A stretch of DNA of 64,000 nt from Paraferrimonas haliotis (lineage in GTDB: Bacteria > Pseudomonadota > Gammaproteobacteria > Enterobacterales > Shewanellaceae): NCBI RefSeq assembly GCF_002282895.1, contig NZ_NRRB01000002.1, positions 1-64,000 of the forward strand, given 5' to 3'. The notes beneath the pieces are model-generated. The model made no database searches, was not told the DNA's origin, and saw only the letters and a program-made list of their open reading frames with translations. Below are positions 1-9,201 of the stretch, in pieces; position 1 is the first letter of the stretch, and every line of letters begins with the position of its first letter. The position numbers and the translations under genes are program-made.

Positions 1-80
1 GTTAAATATCGTTTTGGATACTTAAAACCTTGTACGGAGTGCCCACACAGATTGCTTGATTAAATTGTTAAAGAGCGTGA
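1..80 (-). promoter_or_regulatory. rRNA operon leader with boxA (16S gene lies beyond the window start)
   Basis: On the minus strand this reads as a classic gammaproteobacterial 16S leader. A boxA-like GCTCTTTAACAATTTA is at 61-76 and a boxC-like TGTGTGGGCACT at 38-49, matching the E. coli rrn leader in order and spacing. These elements load the Nus antitermination complex and help RNase III processing. The operon is transcribed leftward, so the rRNA genes themselves are outside the window. Confidence 0.85.
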
Positions 81-104
81 CCCTGTCTCGGGTCAGGGCT
101 GCGT

Positions 105-132
105 ATTCTACGCGTTTCCCTTCGACCGTCAA
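105..132 (-). promoter_or_regulatory. rRNA operon promoter, proximal (P2-like)
   Basis: The minus strand has a -35 TTGACG (127-132), a 16-base spacer and a -10 TAGAAT (105-110), followed by a GC-rich stretch. An A/T-rich palindrome (TTGAAAA, 3 bases, TTTTCAA at 140-156) lies just upstream, where an UP element or Fis site would be expected. It is about 30 bases before boxA. Confidence 0.8.
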
Positions 133-228
133 GTGCTTTTTGAAAACTTTTTTCAAGGCGCTTATTGGGCCGACTGACTCGGGCTTATTCAGTGGCTGTT
201 TGGCCCTGTGCCGTGTCAGTGGATGCGC

Positions 229-256
229 ATTATAGGGCGCTGATTATTTAGCGCAA
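229..256 (-). promoter_or_regulatory. rRNA operon promoter, distal (P1-like)
   Basis: The minus strand has a -35 TTGCGC (251-256), a 16-base spacer and a consensus -10 TATAAT (229-234). The discriminator is GCGCAT, GC-rich as in promoters under ppGpp/DksA control. With the proximal promoter this forms the usual tandem pair. Confidence 0.8.
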
Positions 257-269
257 GGGTTTTTTACAT

Positions 270-294
270 AAAAAAGATCGCTTGGCGATCTTTT
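270..294 (-). terminator. Rho-independent terminator of pssA
   Basis: A perfect 10-bp stem (272-281 with 285-294, loop of 3) is followed on the minus strand by six T. It sits 49 bases after the pssA stop and just before the rrn P1 promoter, so it insulates the rRNA operon. Confidence 0.85.
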
Positions 295-342
295 ATACAA
301 AGCTTAGGATCCACTCTGAGAATAACGCGATCTCGATCAAGT

Positions 343-1158
343 CTAGTCGAATTTTGCGCCCTTGCCAGTATCGCCTTTATTAGCTGCAGCAAACGAGGCA
401 TCACCATCGTCACCAACAACATGTTCCATTTTAAGCTTACTCACCCCTTTTACGGTTAGTATGGGGCCAGAACATGCGTAGCCTAAAAAGACGAGGAATA
501 AGACCAAAGCCGGTTGCAGCGATACCACTACGAATAATCCCACCAAGGCTAAAATTGATAAGAAGTTAACTCTCCCTTTCCAGTCAACATCCTTAAACGA
601 GTAATAACGGAAGTTGCTAACCATTAACAAACCAGACGCTGCGGTTATTAACGCCACCAAATAGCAGACGTCTTCGCCATCCACAGAAAAGTGAGCCCCC
701 AACCAAACACTCCCACCAATCAAAGCGGCGGCAGCTGGACTGGCCAATCCTTGGAAAAACCGTTTATCAGCTCGCCCCACCTGAGTATTAAATCTGGCTA
801 ATCGCAATGCCGCAGCGGCGGTATATATGAACGCGGCCAACCATCCAATTTTTCCCAAATCATGGAGTGCCCAATTATAGGCCAGTAAAGCCGGCGCTAT
901 CCCGAAGGACACCATATCGGCCATGGAATCGTATTCAGCGCCAAATTCACTTTGAGTGTTGGTCATTCTCGCTACGCGTCCATCCAGCCCATCCCAAATC
1001 ATTGCGATAAACAGTGCCACCGCGGCCGCCTCAAACTGACCGTTGATCGACGCGATAACGCTGTAAAATCCGGCGAATAATCCTGCGGTAGTCAACAAAT
1101 TAGGGAGCAAATAAATGCCTCGACTAAGGGTTTGAGAGGATGGCGTTTGCGAGTCCAT
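343..1158 (-). CDS. pssA: CDP-diacylglycerol-serine O-phosphatidyltransferase
   Basis: This inner-membrane enzyme transfers a phosphatidyl group from CDP-diacylglycerol to L-serine, the committed step to phosphatidylethanolamine. The 271-residue protein carries the CDP-alcohol phosphatidyltransferase signature DGLDGRVAR...G...D...D at about residues 56-82 and has several hydrophobic segments. This is the polytopic type, not the peripheral E. coli PssA type. The ATG at 1158 has an upstream AAAGG. The C-terminal 30 residues are hydrophilic and rich in Gly/Asp/Lys and look disordered. The gene stands alone with its own terminator. Confidence 0.93.
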   Translation of the reverse strand: MDSQTPSSQTLSRGIYLLPNLLTTAGLFAGFYSVIASINGQFEAAAVALFIAMIWDGLDGRVARMTNTQSEFGAEYDSMADMVSFGIAPALLAYNWALHDLGKIGWLAAFIYTAAAALRLARFNTQVGRADKRFFQGLASPAAAALIGGSVWLGAHFSVDGEDVCYLVALITAASGLLMVSNFRYYSFKDVDWKGRVNFLSILALVGLFVVVSLQPALVLFLVFLGYACSGPILTVKGVSKLKMEHVVGDDGDASFAAANKGDTGKGAKFD

Positions 1159-1250
1159 GGGTAACCTTTATAAGAATTTGGTTTTTGGATATATTGGAGT
1201 AGTATAAACCTAAACTGACATACACCTCTATCGGCACAACGGACTCTGTG

Positions 1251-1706
1251 ATGATACTAAAACTTTTTAATGCACCCATTTTAATAAGCTTAGTGATTTG
1301 CTCCGCTATCTTAAGTCAATCGGCTCAAGCACAAACGATTTATCGTTGGGTAGATGAAGAGGGCAAAGTCCATTTTGAAGAGCATCCACCTGTTAGCGGT
1401 GAGTATGAACGTATCGAGTCCGATATTATCGACAGACCCGGGGTCACCTTTTATAAAAAGCAAGGTGCAGAATCGGCGTCCAAAGGCGATAACGATGAAT
1501 CCGAAACATTAGCTCAATTAGATTTACAACAAGCCCAATCGCAATGTGCCAACGCTCAATACGATCTAGACGTGCTTCAAAGCTACCAATTAGTCCGGGA
1601 AAAACAAAGAGACGGTTCAATGATGGTACTCGATGATGAGCAGAAACAACGGCGCATCAATAAAGTTCAAGCTCGTATTGACAAGTATTGCCCTCAAAAG
1701 CAATAA
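1251..1706 (+). CDS. DUF4124-domain exported protein
   Basis: The protein has about 151 residues. An N-terminal signal peptide (hydrophobic stretch, then SAQAQ) is followed by the DUF4124 core TIYRWVDEEGKVHFEEHPP, a small motif common in periplasmic proteins of gammaproteobacteria. The rest is charged and probably helical. The function of the family is unknown. A GTG directly precedes the chosen ATG and could also be used; the ribosome-binding site is weak. It is divergent from pssA and convergent with clpB. Confidence 0.8.
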   Translation: MILKLFNAPILISLVICSAILSQSAQAQTIYRWVDEEGKVHFEEHPPVSGEYERIESDIIDRPGVTFYKKQGAESASKGDNDESETLAQLDLQQAQSQCANAQYDLDVLQSYQLVREKQRDGSMMVLDDEQKQRRINKVQARIDKYCPQKQ

Positions 1707-1722
1707 CCGCTAATGAAATAGT

Positions 1723-1751
1723 AAAAGGGCTAGCCAGTGGCTAGCCCTTTT
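1723..1751. terminator. Bidirectional terminator between the DUF4124 gene and clpB
   Basis: A 13-bp perfect stem (AAAAGGGCTAGCC, 1723-1735, with 1739-1751) has a 3-base loop. It ends in a T-run on the plus strand and an A-run before it, so it can stop both convergent genes. Confidence 0.9.
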
Positions 1752-1764
1752 TATTACTTACTGA

Positions 1765-4335
1765 TTATTGGTTAAAGGTCAGCGGACTACCCGCGCCAAC
1801 AGTAATGACTTTGCCGGGAACTAACCGCCCCGATAGTATGGCGTTGGCAAGCGGGTTTTCCAATTCCATTTGAACCGCTCGCTTTAACGGTCGCGCGCCA
1901 TAAACCGGATCAAACCCAGCAGCAGCGATTTGCGCCAAGGCTTCATCTTCGACGTGTAACTGATAGTTTTTATCCAACAAACGCTGACTCAACTGGCGCA
2001 GTTGAATCGTGGCAATGGCTTTGATGTGCTTTTGAGCCAATGGATGGAACACAACCGTCTCATCAATTCGATTTAGAAACTCAGGTCGAAAAGCGTTTGT
2101 TACCGACATCATAACTGTCTGCTTCATTTTTTCGTAATTCAAGTCACCGAAATGCTCTTGAATGACGTCGGAACCGAGATTAGAGGTCATAATGATAACG
2201 GTATTACGAAAATCTACCGTACGGCCTTGGCCATCCGTTAAACGGCCATCATCCAATACTTGCAACAGTATATTGAAAACGTCTGGATGCGCCTTTTCTA
2301 CTTCATCAAGCAAAATCACCGAGTACGGCTTACGACGAACCGCTTCCGTTAAGTAGCCCCCTTCTTCGTAGCCAACGTAGCCCGGAGGAGCCCCAACTAA
2401 ACGAGACACCGAGTGCTTTTCCATAAACTCGGACATATCAATTCGAACCATTGCCTGATCCGAATCAAACATAAACCGCGCCAACGCTTTACACAGCTCC
2501 GTTTTTCCCACGCCGGTAGGGCCGAGGAATAAAAACGAACCAATTGGCTGCGACGGATCAGATAAGCCCGCTCTTGAACGGCGTATGGCATTGGCCACGG
2601 CATCAACCGCCTCATTTTGGCCGATCACTTGAGTGTGCAGTTGCTGTTCCATTCGCAAGAGCTTTTCCCTCTCGCCTTCAAGCATTCGAGATACCGGAAT
2701 GCCGGTCCATCGAGACATTACGTCTGCAATTTCGTTATCAGTCACCTTGTTTTTAAGCAGTGTCATTTCTTTCATATCTAGGCTAGCTGCTGACTCGATT
2801 TGCTTCTCTAAATCTGGAATTGTGCCGTATTGCAATTCGGACATGCGAGTCAAATCGCCATTACGACTGGCTACTTCCATGTCTAATTTCGCTTTTTCCA
2901 GATCCGCTTTCAAATGCTGAGTACCGGCCAATGCGGCCTTTTCTTGAACCCATACTTGTTCAAGCTCATCAAACTCGCCTTGCAGCTTTTGCAGATCAGC
3001 TTCTAGCATTTGCAACCGCTTGATACTGGCATCATCGCTTTCTTTTTTTAGCGCTTGCTGCTCCAATTTAAGTTGGATTATGCGGCGTTCGAGACGATCC
3101 AAGGGTTCGGGTTTAGAGTCGATTTGCAAACGAATGCTGGAGGCCGCTTCATCGATCAGATCAATCGCTTTATCTGGCAGTTTTCGATCCGAAATATAAC
3201 GGTGAGACAAACTGGCGGCGGCAACAATGGCAGGATCCGTTATTTCTACATGATGGTGCAGTTCATAACGTTCTTTTAAACCGCGCAGTATCGCTATGGT
3301 ATCCTGCACCGTAGGCTCGCCTACTTGTACCTTTTGGAAGCGTCGTTCTAGCGCCGCATCTTTCTCAATGTACTGCCGATACTCATCTAAGGTGGTGGCT
3401 CCAACACAATGCAATTCACCACGAGCCAACGCTGGTTTGAGCATATTCCCTGCGTCCATCGCGCCGTCTGACTTACCGGCGCCAACCATAGTATGAAGCT
3501 CATCGATGAACAGAATCACTTGCCCTTCCTGTTGGGCCAATTCATTTAAAACCGCTTTGAGACGCTCTTCGAATTCTCCGCGATATTTAGCGCCTGCTAA
3601 CAAGGCACCCAGATCTAGGCTTAATACGCGCTTATTCTTTAATCCTTCAGGCACTTCACCATTAATAATTCGTTGAGCTAAGCCCTCTACGATGGCCGTT
3701 TTACCCACGCCAGGCTCACCAATCAGCACAGGATTATTCTTGGTGCGACGTTGCAATACCTGAACGGTGCGACGAATCTCTTCATCACGACCTATGACTG
3801 GATCCAACTTACCTAACTCCGCTCGCTCAGTAAGATCTATGGTGTATTTCTGCAACGATTGTCGTGTTTCTTCGGCGTTGGCATCATCCATCGTTTGTCC
3901 TCCTCGAACCTGAGCTATGGCCGCTTCAATTTTACGTTCACTGGCACCCGCTGCAGTTAACGACTTAGCGAGTGGATCTGAAGATTGTAGTAGGGCCAAC
4001 AAAAACAATTCTGAGGAAATGTAATTATCGTTGCGCTTTTGAGCCAACTTATCGCATACGTTAAACAATTTAATGAGCGCTTGTGAAACCTGCACATCCC
4101 CTTGAATACCTTGTACTTGAGGCGCACCATCGAGTTGTTTGGTAATGGCATCGCTTAACAGGTTTATATTTACACCAGCTAGGGTGAGAATGGGTCGAAG
4201 GGAGCCCCCTTGTTGTGATAACAAAGCACTCATTACGTGTGCAGCTTCAATGAACTGGTGGTCGTTCCCAATGGCAAGCGATTGCGCTTGCGAGAGCGCC
4301 TGTTGAAATTTAGTCGTCATTTTATCGAGTCTCAT
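1765..4335 (-). CDS. clpB: ClpB disaggregase (AAA+ chaperone)
   Basis: ClpB is a hexameric cytosolic ATPase that threads aggregated proteins together with DnaK. The 856-residue protein has the Clp N-domain (1-145), Walker A motifs GEPGVGKT (206-213) and GPTGVGKT (about 606-613), and a central coiled coil between the AAA modules. Its length matches the E. coli protein (857) and its start [11 protein letters not shown] matches E. coli MRLDRLTNKFQ. A sigma-32 promoter lies upstream, and codon 149 looks like an internal start (separate entries). The gene ends at the shared bidirectional terminator. Confidence 0.98.
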   Translation of the reverse strand: MRLDKMTTKFQQALSQAQSLAIGNDHQFIEAAHVMSALLSQQGGSLRPILTLAGVNINLLSDAITKQLDGAPQVQGIQGDVQVSQALIKLFNVCDKLAQKRNDNYISSELFLLALLQSSDPLAKSLTAAGASERKIEAAIAQVRGGQTMDDANAEETRQSLQKYTIDLTERAELGKLDPVIGRDEEIRRTVQVLQRRTKNNPVLIGEPGVGKTAIVEGLAQRIINGEVPEGLKNKRVLSLDLGALLAGAKYRGEFEERLKAVLNELAQQEGQVILFIDELHTMVGAGKSDGAMDAGNMLKPALARGELHCVGATTLDEYRQYIEKDAALERRFQKVQVGEPTVQDTIAILRGLKERYELHHHVEITDPAIVAAASLSHRYISDRKLPDKAIDLIDEAASSIRLQIDSKPEPLDRLERRIIQLKLEQQALKKESDDASIKRLQMLEADLQKLQGEFDELEQVWVQEKAALAGTQHLKADLEKAKLDMEVASRNGDLTRMSELQYGTIPDLEKQIESAASLDMKEMTLLKNKVTDNEIADVMSRWTGIPVSRMLEGEREKLLRMEQQLHTQVIGQNEAVDAVANAIRRSRAGLSDPSQPIGSFLFLGPTGVGKTELCKALARFMFDSDQAMVRIDMSEFMEKHSVSRLVGAPPGYVGYEEGGYLTEAVRRKPYSVILLDEVEKAHPDVFNILLQVLDDGRLTDGQGRTVDFRNTVIIMTSNLGSDVIQEHFGDLNYEKMKQTVMMSVTNAFRPEFLNRIDETVVFHPLAQKHIKAIATIQLRQLSQRLLDKNYQLHVEDEALAQIAAAGFDPVYGARPLKRAVQMELENPLANAILSGRLVPGKVITVGAGSPLTFNQ
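3889..3904 (-). promoter_or_regulatory. Internal ribosome-binding site and ATG149 of clpB
   Basis: Within clpB, AGGAGG (3899-3904) lies 7 bases before an in-frame ATG at codon 149 (3889-3891). E. coli makes a short ClpB lacking the N-domain from codon 149. The same position with a consensus Shine-Dalgarno suggests that the dual start is kept here. Confidence 0.7.
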
Positions 4336-4391
4336 AACGCCTCCATTTAAAAATCATAACTGTCGTCAATTAGACGAGACTTAATTAATAA

Positions 4392-4417
4392 ATGGGGTGA
4401 AAAAACTCAGTTTCAAG
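4392..4417 (-). promoter_or_regulatory. Sigma-32 heat-shock promoter of clpB
   Basis: The minus strand reads CTTGAAA (4411-4417), 13 bases, CCCCAT (4392-4397), matching the RpoH consensus in both boxes and in spacing. It is about 57 bases upstream of the clpB ATG. Confidence 0.9.
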
Positions 4418-4439
4418 GGCGTTGTTAGGAGCAAGGACT

Positions 4440-5171
4440 TTAATCGAGCCAAATTAAACAAGCTTGGCGGCCAGTTTGACCGTCACGACGATAGGAATAA
4501 AACCGGATAGGTTCGGCATAGGTGCACAGGTTACTCATGCTTATTTGAAGTACGCCCAAACTTTGTAATTGCAAGTTCGCAAGCTGTGGCAAATTCGCCA
4601 TATACTTACCACTGTTAACGCTATTAACAAATGCCGCTTGTGAGCCGTCAATGCTTTCTAAAAAGCGTTGTCGAACTTCAGCACCTACTTCAAAATAATC
4701 TTGGCTTATTGCAGGACCAATCCAAGCAATTACCTCAGTGGGATCATCGAATCGATCAATGCCGTTGCGCAACACACCGTTAGCAAGGCCGCGCCAACCG
4801 GCATGAATGGCCGCGACTTGAGTACCTGCTGCATTGCACAGCAAGACGGGCAAACAATCGGCCGTCATTACACAGCAAACAGCGCCGGATTGGCGGCTGT
4901 AACTGCCATCTGCTGTGAGGGCACTGGATTGAGTTTGGGTTGGGACTTGTATGACCTTAGTGCCATGAACTTGTTCTAACCATGGCACTGGTTGTGGCAG
5001 CGATAGTTGTTGAGCAAGTAGCCACCGATTAGTCGCTACGTGTTCATTACTATCACCCACATGATTACCAAGGTTTAAACCGGTATAAGGCCCTTCACTA
5101 ACCCCTCCAACACGGGTTGTGGCGTATGCCTTAACCCGTGTCGGTGCATTCCAGTTTGGGGTGATGAACAT
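4440..5171 (-). CDS. pgeF: YfiH/PgeF (LACC1) family purine nucleoside phosphorylase-like protein
   Basis: Members of this family (formerly DUF152 or 'polyphenol oxidase') act on purine nucleosides; PgeF in E. coli has also been linked to peptidoglycan editing. The diagnostic motifs MTADCLPVLL and AAIHAGWRG supply the Cys and His metal ligands. I start at ATG 5171 (MFITPNWNAP, 243 residues) because family members begin there and it lies 4 bases after the rluD stop, so translation is probably coupled. An upstream in-frame start at 5210 would overlap rluD. The rluD-pgeF pair is conserved next to clpB in enterobacteria. Confidence 0.9.
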   Translation of the reverse strand: MFITPNWNAPTRVKAYATTRVGGVSEGPYTGLNLGNHVGDSNEHVATNRWLLAQQLSLPQPVPWLEQVHGTKVIQVPTQTQSSALTADGSYSRQSGAVCCVMTADCLPVLLCNAAGTQVAAIHAGWRGLANGVLRNGIDRFDDPTEVIAWIGPAISQDYFEVGAEVRQRFLESIDGSQAAFVNSVNSGKYMANLPQLANLQLQSLGVLQISMSNLCTYAEPIRFYSYRRDGQTGRQACLIWLD

Positions 5172-5175
5172 GAGC

Positions 5176-6147
5176 TTAGTAATCCAGCGGATTCGCCTTT
5201 GCGTCTGCACGCAAGGCTTCAGTCAGTTGAGTCATATCCTGCGGTATGGGCGCGTGCCATTGCATGACCTCACCGGTTATAGGGTGGGCCAACTCGAGCA
5301 TCGCCGCATGCAAAGCTTGGCGTTTAAAACCTTTTAGTTGCTCCCGTAATGATTCTTCGGCTCTCTTCAGAGGGCGTGGCCGTCCTCCATAAACAGGATC
5401 CCCAACCAGTGGGTGTTTAATATGCGCCATATGAACACGAATCTGGTGGGTTCGCCCACTTTCCAAACGCAATCTTAATCGGGTATGGGCACGAAACTTT
5501 TCTGCCACTCGATAATGAGTAACCGCCGGTTTGCCATTCACCACAACCGCCATGTGAGTGCGCTTAGTAGGATGCCGCCCAATAGGTTGATCGACCAAGC
5601 CACCGGCGGTCATCAAGCCATTACAAATGGCTTCGTATTCTCGGGTGATTTCACGAGCTTGCAACGCTGTTACTAGATGGGTTTGCGCCGGTACGGTTTT
5701 AGCCACCACCATTAATCCCGTCGTTTCCTTATCTAAGCGGTGCACGATGCCGGCACGTGGGACGGTGTCGATATCTGGTACATGGTGTAACAATGCATTG
5801 AGCACCGTACCATCAGCATTGCCAGCACCAGGGTGTACCACCAGTCCAGCAGGCTTGTTAATCACGAGAATGTGTTCGTCTTCATAGACAATATCGAGCT
5901 CGATATTTTCGGCCGCAGAACGCACTTCTTCTTCGATAACCGCGTCAATCGATAGCCGTTGTCCAGCGACTACCTTAACCCGTGGCTTATCCACCACTTC
6001 GCCGTCAACGGTAACTTGGCCGGTTAAGATCCACTCTTTAATTCGCGAGCGCGAATAATCACTAAAGAGTTCGGCCAGAGTTAAATCTAAACGTTGGCCC
6101 ATTTGGTGAACTTCAACTTCACCTTGTAATTGAATGTTTTGCGACAT
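5176..6147 (-). CDS. rluD: 23S rRNA pseudouridine synthase (1911/1915/1917)
   Basis: RluD makes the pseudouridines of helix 69 of 23S rRNA, at the subunit interface. The 323-residue protein has an N-terminal S4 RNA-binding domain (about 17-80) and the RluA-type catalytic motif HRLDKETTGLMVVAK, with the nucleophilic Asp. It is divergent from bamD and followed directly by pgeF, the same neighbourhood as in E. coli. Confidence 0.96.
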   Translation of the reverse strand: MSQNIQLQGEVEVHQMGQRLDLTLAELFSDYSRSRIKEWILTGQVTVDGEVVDKPRVKVVAGQRLSIDAVIEEEVRSAAENIELDIVYEDEHILVINKPAGLVVHPGAGNADGTVLNALLHHVPDIDTVPRAGIVHRLDKETTGLMVVAKTVPAQTHLVTALQAREITREYEAICNGLMTAGGLVDQPIGRHPTKRTHMAVVVNGKPAVTHYRVAEKFRAHTRLRLRLESGRTHQIRVHMAHIKHPLVGDPVYGGRPRPLKRAEESLREQLKGFKRQALHAAMLELAHPITGEVMQWHAPIPQDMTQLTEALRADAKANPLDY

Positions 6148-6182
6148 TATGGAACGGTTTTCCCAGATTAAGGTCGTAATAC

Positions 6183-6200
6183 TTGTATCAAGTGATACAA
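6183..6200. promoter_or_regulatory. 18-bp palindrome between rluD and bamD
   Basis: TTGTATCA, 2 bases, TGATACAA forms a perfect 8+8 palindrome in the divergent intergenic region, 36 bases upstream of the rluD start. Its size and symmetry fit a dimeric repressor operator. I cannot assign it to a known regulator. Confidence 0.4.
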
Positions 6201-6270
6201 TCGGTTGCCATAGTGTAGCGCTAATTGGCGCAAAATCTTAATACAAAACTAAAATATTGATAGAGCAGTC

Positions 6271-7017
6271 ATGACTAAACTTTTGAAAGTAACCGCAATT
6301 AGCCTGATGGTTATGCTATTTAGTGGTTGCAGCAGCACAGATTCCGCTGAAGAAGAAATCGCAAAACAATCCGCAAATGCTTTGTATAAGCAAGCTCGCA
6401 CTTCTATGGAACTTGGAAACTTCACCAAGTCGGTGCAGCTGTTAAGTGCACTTGATAGCCGATATCCGTTTGGCCCTCACAAAACGCAAGTGCAATTAGA
6501 CATGATTTTCGCCTATTACAAGCTAGACGACAGCGCCAACGCCATTGCTAATATTGACCGATTCATGCGCTTAAACCCGACCCACCCAAGCATTGACTAC
6601 GTTCAATACATGCGCGGTTTGGTTAACATGCAACAAGACAGCTATATGTTCCACGACATGTTGAACATCGACCGTACTGATCGCGATCCTCAAAATGCCA
6701 TTAATGCATTCAGAGACTTCGAGAAATTAATCAAAGCTCACCCAGACAGCCGCTACGCTAATGACGCTCGGCAGCGCATGGTGGAGCTTAAAAACCGCCT
6801 TGCACGCTACTCAATTCAGGTGGCAGAATATTACATGAAGATGGACGCGTTCTCTGCCGCCGTTAATCGCGCGCAGATGGTACTCGAGAAATATCCGGGA
6901 ACAGACTCTGCCGAGCGCGCTTTAGAAATCATGATAGAAGGTTATGGTGAGCTCGGCCAAACGGTACTCCAGCAAAATGCGCAGACCGTATACAACGCCA
7001 ACTTTGGCAACAATTAA
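6271..7017 (+). CDS. bamD: Outer-membrane protein assembly factor BamD (ComL)
   Basis: BamD is an essential lipoprotein of the BAM complex that inserts beta-barrels into the outer membrane. The 248-residue protein has a lipobox LFSGC, with the acylated Cys at about residue 20, followed by tetratricopeptide-type helices (NALYKQARTSMELGNF..., FAYYKLDDSANAIANIDRFMRLNPTHP). The length matches E. coli (245). A small GC hairpin without a T-run (7048-7066) follows the stop and may act as an end signal. Confidence 0.96.
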   Translation: MTKLLKVTAISLMVMLFSGCSSTDSAEEEIAKQSANALYKQARTSMELGNFTKSVQLLSALDSRYPFGPHKTQVQLDMIFAYYKLDDSANAIANIDRFMRLNPTHPSIDYVQYMRGLVNMQQDSYMFHDMLNIDRTDRDPQNAINAFRDFEKLIKAHPDSRYANDARQRMVELKNRLARYSIQVAEYYMKMDAFSAAVNRAQMVLEKYPGTDSAERALEIMIEGYGELGQTVLQQNAQTVYNANFGNN

Positions 7018-7179
7018 ACAGCACTTTAATAACAAATATCACAGTTTAGCGCTCGCAATGAGCGCTTATCCCCTCAGCTTTTAACGCAACTTGATCCAAC
7101 TCCCATTCGAACTCAAAACAATTGCCGCTCAGCTACCGCTATGAAGAATGACACATAGAGTTATTTGCTTGAGGTAAGA

Positions 7180-7653
7180 ATGCTAAGAAGTCTAACTAAA
7201 CAAAAAAGAAAAATATGGACGCTCGCTATTGCATTGAGTTGTGGTGCTGCGATGTCTGGTGTTTTGCTAAATCCAACCCTTCAGGCGGACTCGGCTGCCA
7301 ACCAACTGCATTCCTTAAGCCTCAATCAAACGCAATCCAGCGTTAGCCTCAATCAAGTACCAATTCGTTTTCTTAGCTATGCCAACACTGAGAACAAAAC
7401 CAAGCTGAATAAGCTAATGAAGAAACTGCTTGCTAAAATTGAGCAGGAATCCGACGACTTTGACGCCGTTTACGAATGGGTATCGGCCATCGCCTATACC
7501 TATGGGGCTAACCAACACTTACAAATGGATTTAATGGTGGTTAATCAAGGCGAAGAGATAGAGTCGCAGGTGATTATCGAAGATTGGCAAAAAAATAAGT
7601 TACAAACAAAAAACCAGCTTTACCAATTCTTGGATGCAAAGCTGGATTTCTAA
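7180..7653 (+). CDS. Exported protein of unknown function
   Basis: The protein has 157 residues from ATG 7180, chosen because GAGGTAA lies just upstream; an in-frame TTG at 7165 is less likely. It has a basic N-terminus and a hydrophobic stretch ending in LQA, like a signal peptide. The mature part is hydrophilic, with a repeated S-L-N-Q-(T/V) pattern near residues 43-57 and a Lys-rich helix. I do not recognise a family. It is convergent with the PII gene, with 7 bases between stops. Confidence 0.65.
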   Translation: MLRSLTKQKRKIWTLAIALSCGAAMSGVLLNPTLQADSAANQLHSLSLNQTQSSVSLNQVPIRFLSYANTENKTKLNKLMKKLLAKIEQESDDFDAVYEWVSAIAYTYGANQHLQMDLMVVNQGEEIESQVIIEDWQKNKLQTKNQLYQFLDAKLDF

Positions 7654-7660
7654 CGAGCGC

Positions 7661-8002
<342 letters not shown>

Positions 8003-8084
8003 TCATCCTTTTACTATCAAAAATCGTGATTTTGTGGTGATATTAACATATCGACTAACAGGTTTGTGCAAACTGGACATTATT

Positions 8085-8573
8085 ATGAAAGTAAAAGGAT
8101 TTACGCTCATCGAGCTGATGGTAACCATTATTGTTGCAGTTGTGCTCATCGGTGTCGGAGTACCTCAACTAGCAGACCTGTATGAAAAGCAACGAGCAAG
8201 CGCTGCTATTAATCGCATTCAAAGTTCTGTATTGCTCGCACGCAACCAAGCTCAAAGCTACGGCACTCGTGTGACCGTATGCCCGCGCTCCAGCGGAAAG
8301 TGTAGCGGCAATTGGTCTTCCGGATTCACCATATTCATTAGCGATACTTCTGGAAACCTTGTAGAACAGCTGCGTAAAGTGGAAGGCTTCAATAACAAAG
8401 ATAAAATCTATTTTAACCACAACGCATTAACTTTTGATGCGAACGGCAGCGCCAACGTCACCGCAGGCAGTTTCACCTACTGCCCTTCTAACGAATCCAC
8501 CAATGCCCGCCGCCTAAACGTGAGCACCATGGGTAGAACCGAGATTAAAACCGGCACATTTACTTGCAAATAA
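8085..8573 (+). CDS. FimT/GspH-like type IV minor pilin (first copy)
   Basis: The 162-residue prepilin has a short leader MKVKG cut before F by prepilin peptidase, then the N-terminal helix FTLIELMVTIIVAVVLIGVGVPQL with the conserved Glu5. The soluble part has four Cys and a GspH/FimT fold pattern (QSSVLLARNQAQSYGTRVTVCPR). The C-terminus has GRTEIK...C, similar to the GRxR region that binds DNA in FimT proteins studied in transformation. The ATG at 8085 is set by the prepilin leader. It is divergent from glnB. Confidence 0.85.
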   Translation: MKVKGFTLIELMVTIIVAVVLIGVGVPQLADLYEKQRASAAINRIQSSVLLARNQAQSYGTRVTVCPRSSGKCSGNWSSGFTIFISDTSGNLVEQLRKVEGFNNKDKIYFNHNALTFDANGSANVTAGSFTYCPSNESTNARRLNVSTMGRTEIKTGTFTCK

Positions 8574-8589
8574 TTGTTAGGTCGTCCCA

Positions 8590-8730
8590 ATGGCTGAATT
8601 TGTTTTAAATCAGCCCACCATTCTGGCGCTTTGCATTCCTGTCGTATTAGCTATAGCTAGTATGTTCAAGGAGCGAAAATTATGCGAAGTGGCTTCACTC
8701 TGGTGGAAATGTTGGTATGCATTAGTTTAG
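8590..8730 (+). CDS. Possible small membrane protein (46 residues)
   Basis: This open frame lies between the two FimT-like genes and overlaps the start of the second in another frame. ATG 8590 is preceded by TTAGG, a weak ribosome-binding site. The product has one predicted membrane segment (TILALCIPVVLAIASMF), then KERK. It could be a real small protein or a translational coupler for the downstream pilin, or chance. No homologue is recognised. Confidence 0.25.
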   Translation: MAEFVLNQPTILALCIPVVLAIASMFKERKLCEVASLWWKCWYALV

Positions 8731-9182
8731 CAATCATGCTTACAAGTTACGCGCTGCCTGCGCTGTCCACCCTACAATTAAAAATGACCGCTCAGTCGAT
8801 GCTAACTAAGGTCCAGAGGTCAGTTGCCTTTGGTCGCCATTCGGCTCGTTTATACGCAACACCGGTTACTGTTTGCCCGCTTAAGCAAGGATTGTGTCAT
8901 GACGATTGGAATCAGGGCTTCAGTATTTTTATAGATGCTGACAGGGTCGGCGCACTTGATAGCAATGATGAATTACTCACCCGAGTCGCTTTTAGTCACC
9001 CCTCTGACAAGGCCATGTATAACAGACGTTGGCTACGCTTCGATGAGTTCGGTCAAAGCTTTGGCAGTAACGGCACCTTAAACTATTGCCCGAAGGGTCA
9101 AAAGGCGTTTTCCAAGCAGTTGATTGTATCGAACACGGGACGAACAAAAATCGGCCACAAAAGTGACCGACCTTGCCAATAA
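8682..9182 (+). CDS. FimT/GspH-like type IV minor pilin (second copy)
   Basis: The 166-residue prepilin has leader MRSG and N-helix FTLVEMLVCISLAIML with Glu5. The body aligns with the first copy: ARLYATPVTVCPLKQGLCHDDWNQGFSIFID against SYGTRVTVCPRSSGKCSGNWSSGFTIFIS, and a C-terminal TGRTKI...PCQ. Tandem duplication is the simplest reading. A good ribosome-binding site (AAGGAGCG) precedes ATG 8682. Its stop is 19 bases from the stop of the convergent tapY2-like gene. Confidence 0.85.
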   Translation: MRSGFTLVEMLVCISLAIMLTSYALPALSTLQLKMTAQSMLTKVQRSVAFGRHSARLYATPVTVCPLKQGLCHDDWNQGFSIFIDADRVGALDSNDELLTRVAFSHPSDKAMYNRRWLRFDEFGQSFGSNGTLNYCPKGQKAFSKQLIVSNTGRTKIGHKSDRPCQ

Positions 9183-9201
9183 CTATCAAGTATCGAAGAC
9201 G

